64,000 nt of DNA, taken from Niveibacterium terrae (GTDB lineage Bacteria > Pseudomonadota > Gammaproteobacteria > Burkholderiales > Rhodocyclaceae). Location: positions 3,100,001 to 3,164,000 of the forward strand of contig NZ_CP172404.1 of the NCBI RefSeq assembly GCF_048213115.1. The letters run 5' to 3'. Positions 63,757-64,000 of the stretch are shown here, one piece after another. How positions within the stretch are numbered: position 1 is the first letter of the stretch; every line of letters begins with the position of its first letter. The notes under the pieces are model-generated. The model was not told where the DNA came from. It made no database searches and saw nothing but the letters and a program-made list of their open reading frames with translations. A program made the translations under genes and the position numbers.

Positions 63757-64000
63757 CGCCCATCCTTTCGCTGGTCCAGGAAGTTCTTCAGCAGTTGATG
63801 CCCCCCTTCGGTCAGGATGGACTCGGGGTGGAACTGAACGCCTTCGATTGCCAGAGTCTTGTGGCGAACGCCCATGATCTCGCCGTCATCGGTCCAGGCC
63901 GTCACCTGCAGGCAATCGGGAAGACTCGCGCGCTCGATCGCCAGCGAATGGTAGCGCGTCGCGGTGAAGGGATTGGGCAGGCCACGGAAGACGCCGGCGT
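63753..64000 (-). CDS. trpG: Anthranilate synthase glutamine amidotransferase component (5' end beyond window)
   Basis: About 82 C-terminal residues of a class I glutamine amidotransferase. RYHSLAIERASLPDC holds the typical YHSL block and VQFHPESIL holds the catalytic His and Glu. Context next to trpD makes TrpG (PabA-type) the best call. The rest lies to the right of the window. Confidence 0.93.
   Translation of the reverse strand, partial: AGVFRGLPNPFTATRYHSLAIERASLPDCLQVTAWTDDGEIMGVRHKTLAIEGVQFHPESILTEGGHQLLKNFLDQRKDGR

Overview
The window is a GC-rich stretch of a betaproteobacterial chromosome, most likely Rhodocyclales or a close relative. This is inferred from gene order (sigmaE operon - mucD - lepA - lepB - DUF4845 - rnc; a complete rpmF/plsX/fab cluster; rluC divergent from rne; orn divergent from an M48 protease and rsgA) and from protein character, not from a database match. 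Coding density is high. I see no tRNA or rRNA gene, no insertion sequence, no CRISPR array and no phage genes.

Layout. 1-6602 (minus strand): rpoE, rseA, rseC, a Do-type protease, lepA, lepB, a DUF4845 protein and rnc (cut by the window edge); rseB is absent. 6822-8850: nadB facing a small YgfX-like membrane protein. 9057-15150 (minus): yceD, rpmF, plsX, fabH, fabD, fabG, acpP, fabF, i.e. a full type II fatty-acid core closed by a strong terminator. 15212-21090: maf-type pyrophosphatase, Rieske protein, HAD phosphatase, rluC and rne. 21169-26737: an orphan Tat-exported solute-binding protein, a low-molecular-weight tyrosine phosphatase, a TPR/glycine-zipper membrane protein, and a QseBC-like two-component system followed by a MipA/OmpV porin-like protein. 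26734-29069: serC overlapped by a gene for an unusual TPR/ATP-grasp protein. 29384-35481: two chemoreceptors, one very large with a chain of HAMP-like repeats and a cysteine-rich PAS domain, then a Rossmann-fold protein.

35478-41822 is an iron-acquisition island: Fur box, fecI, fecR, a TonB-dependent receptor with a signalling domain, DUF3325, DUF3649 and a PepSY membrane protein. 41977-43140 holds a VOC protein and a WYL regulator. 43334-45292 carries an RNA-repair/ribosome-rescue module: an RtcB-type RNA ligase overlapped by PrfH, a release-factor homologue with a GGQ motif but no obvious stop-codon-recognition domain. It is preceded by a 13-codon cysteine-containing leader ORF with the best Shine-Dalgarno of the locus. 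This is the most interesting system in the window. Next to it is a small exported TonB-C-like protein whose signal peptide is encoded across three perfect heptamer repeats and which has a run of nine G upstream.

46234-57889 returns to housekeeping: uvrB, lemA plus a GIDE-like membrane protein with an EF-hand loop, an aromatic/aspartate aminotransferase, a thioredoxin-like protein, rpmE, a GT-C glycosyltransferase, orn, an M48 protease, rsgA and an esterase with an N-terminal glycogen-binding-like domain. 57876-64000 (minus): trpG (partial), trpD, trpC and, 4 bases downstream, tamB without an adjacent tamA.
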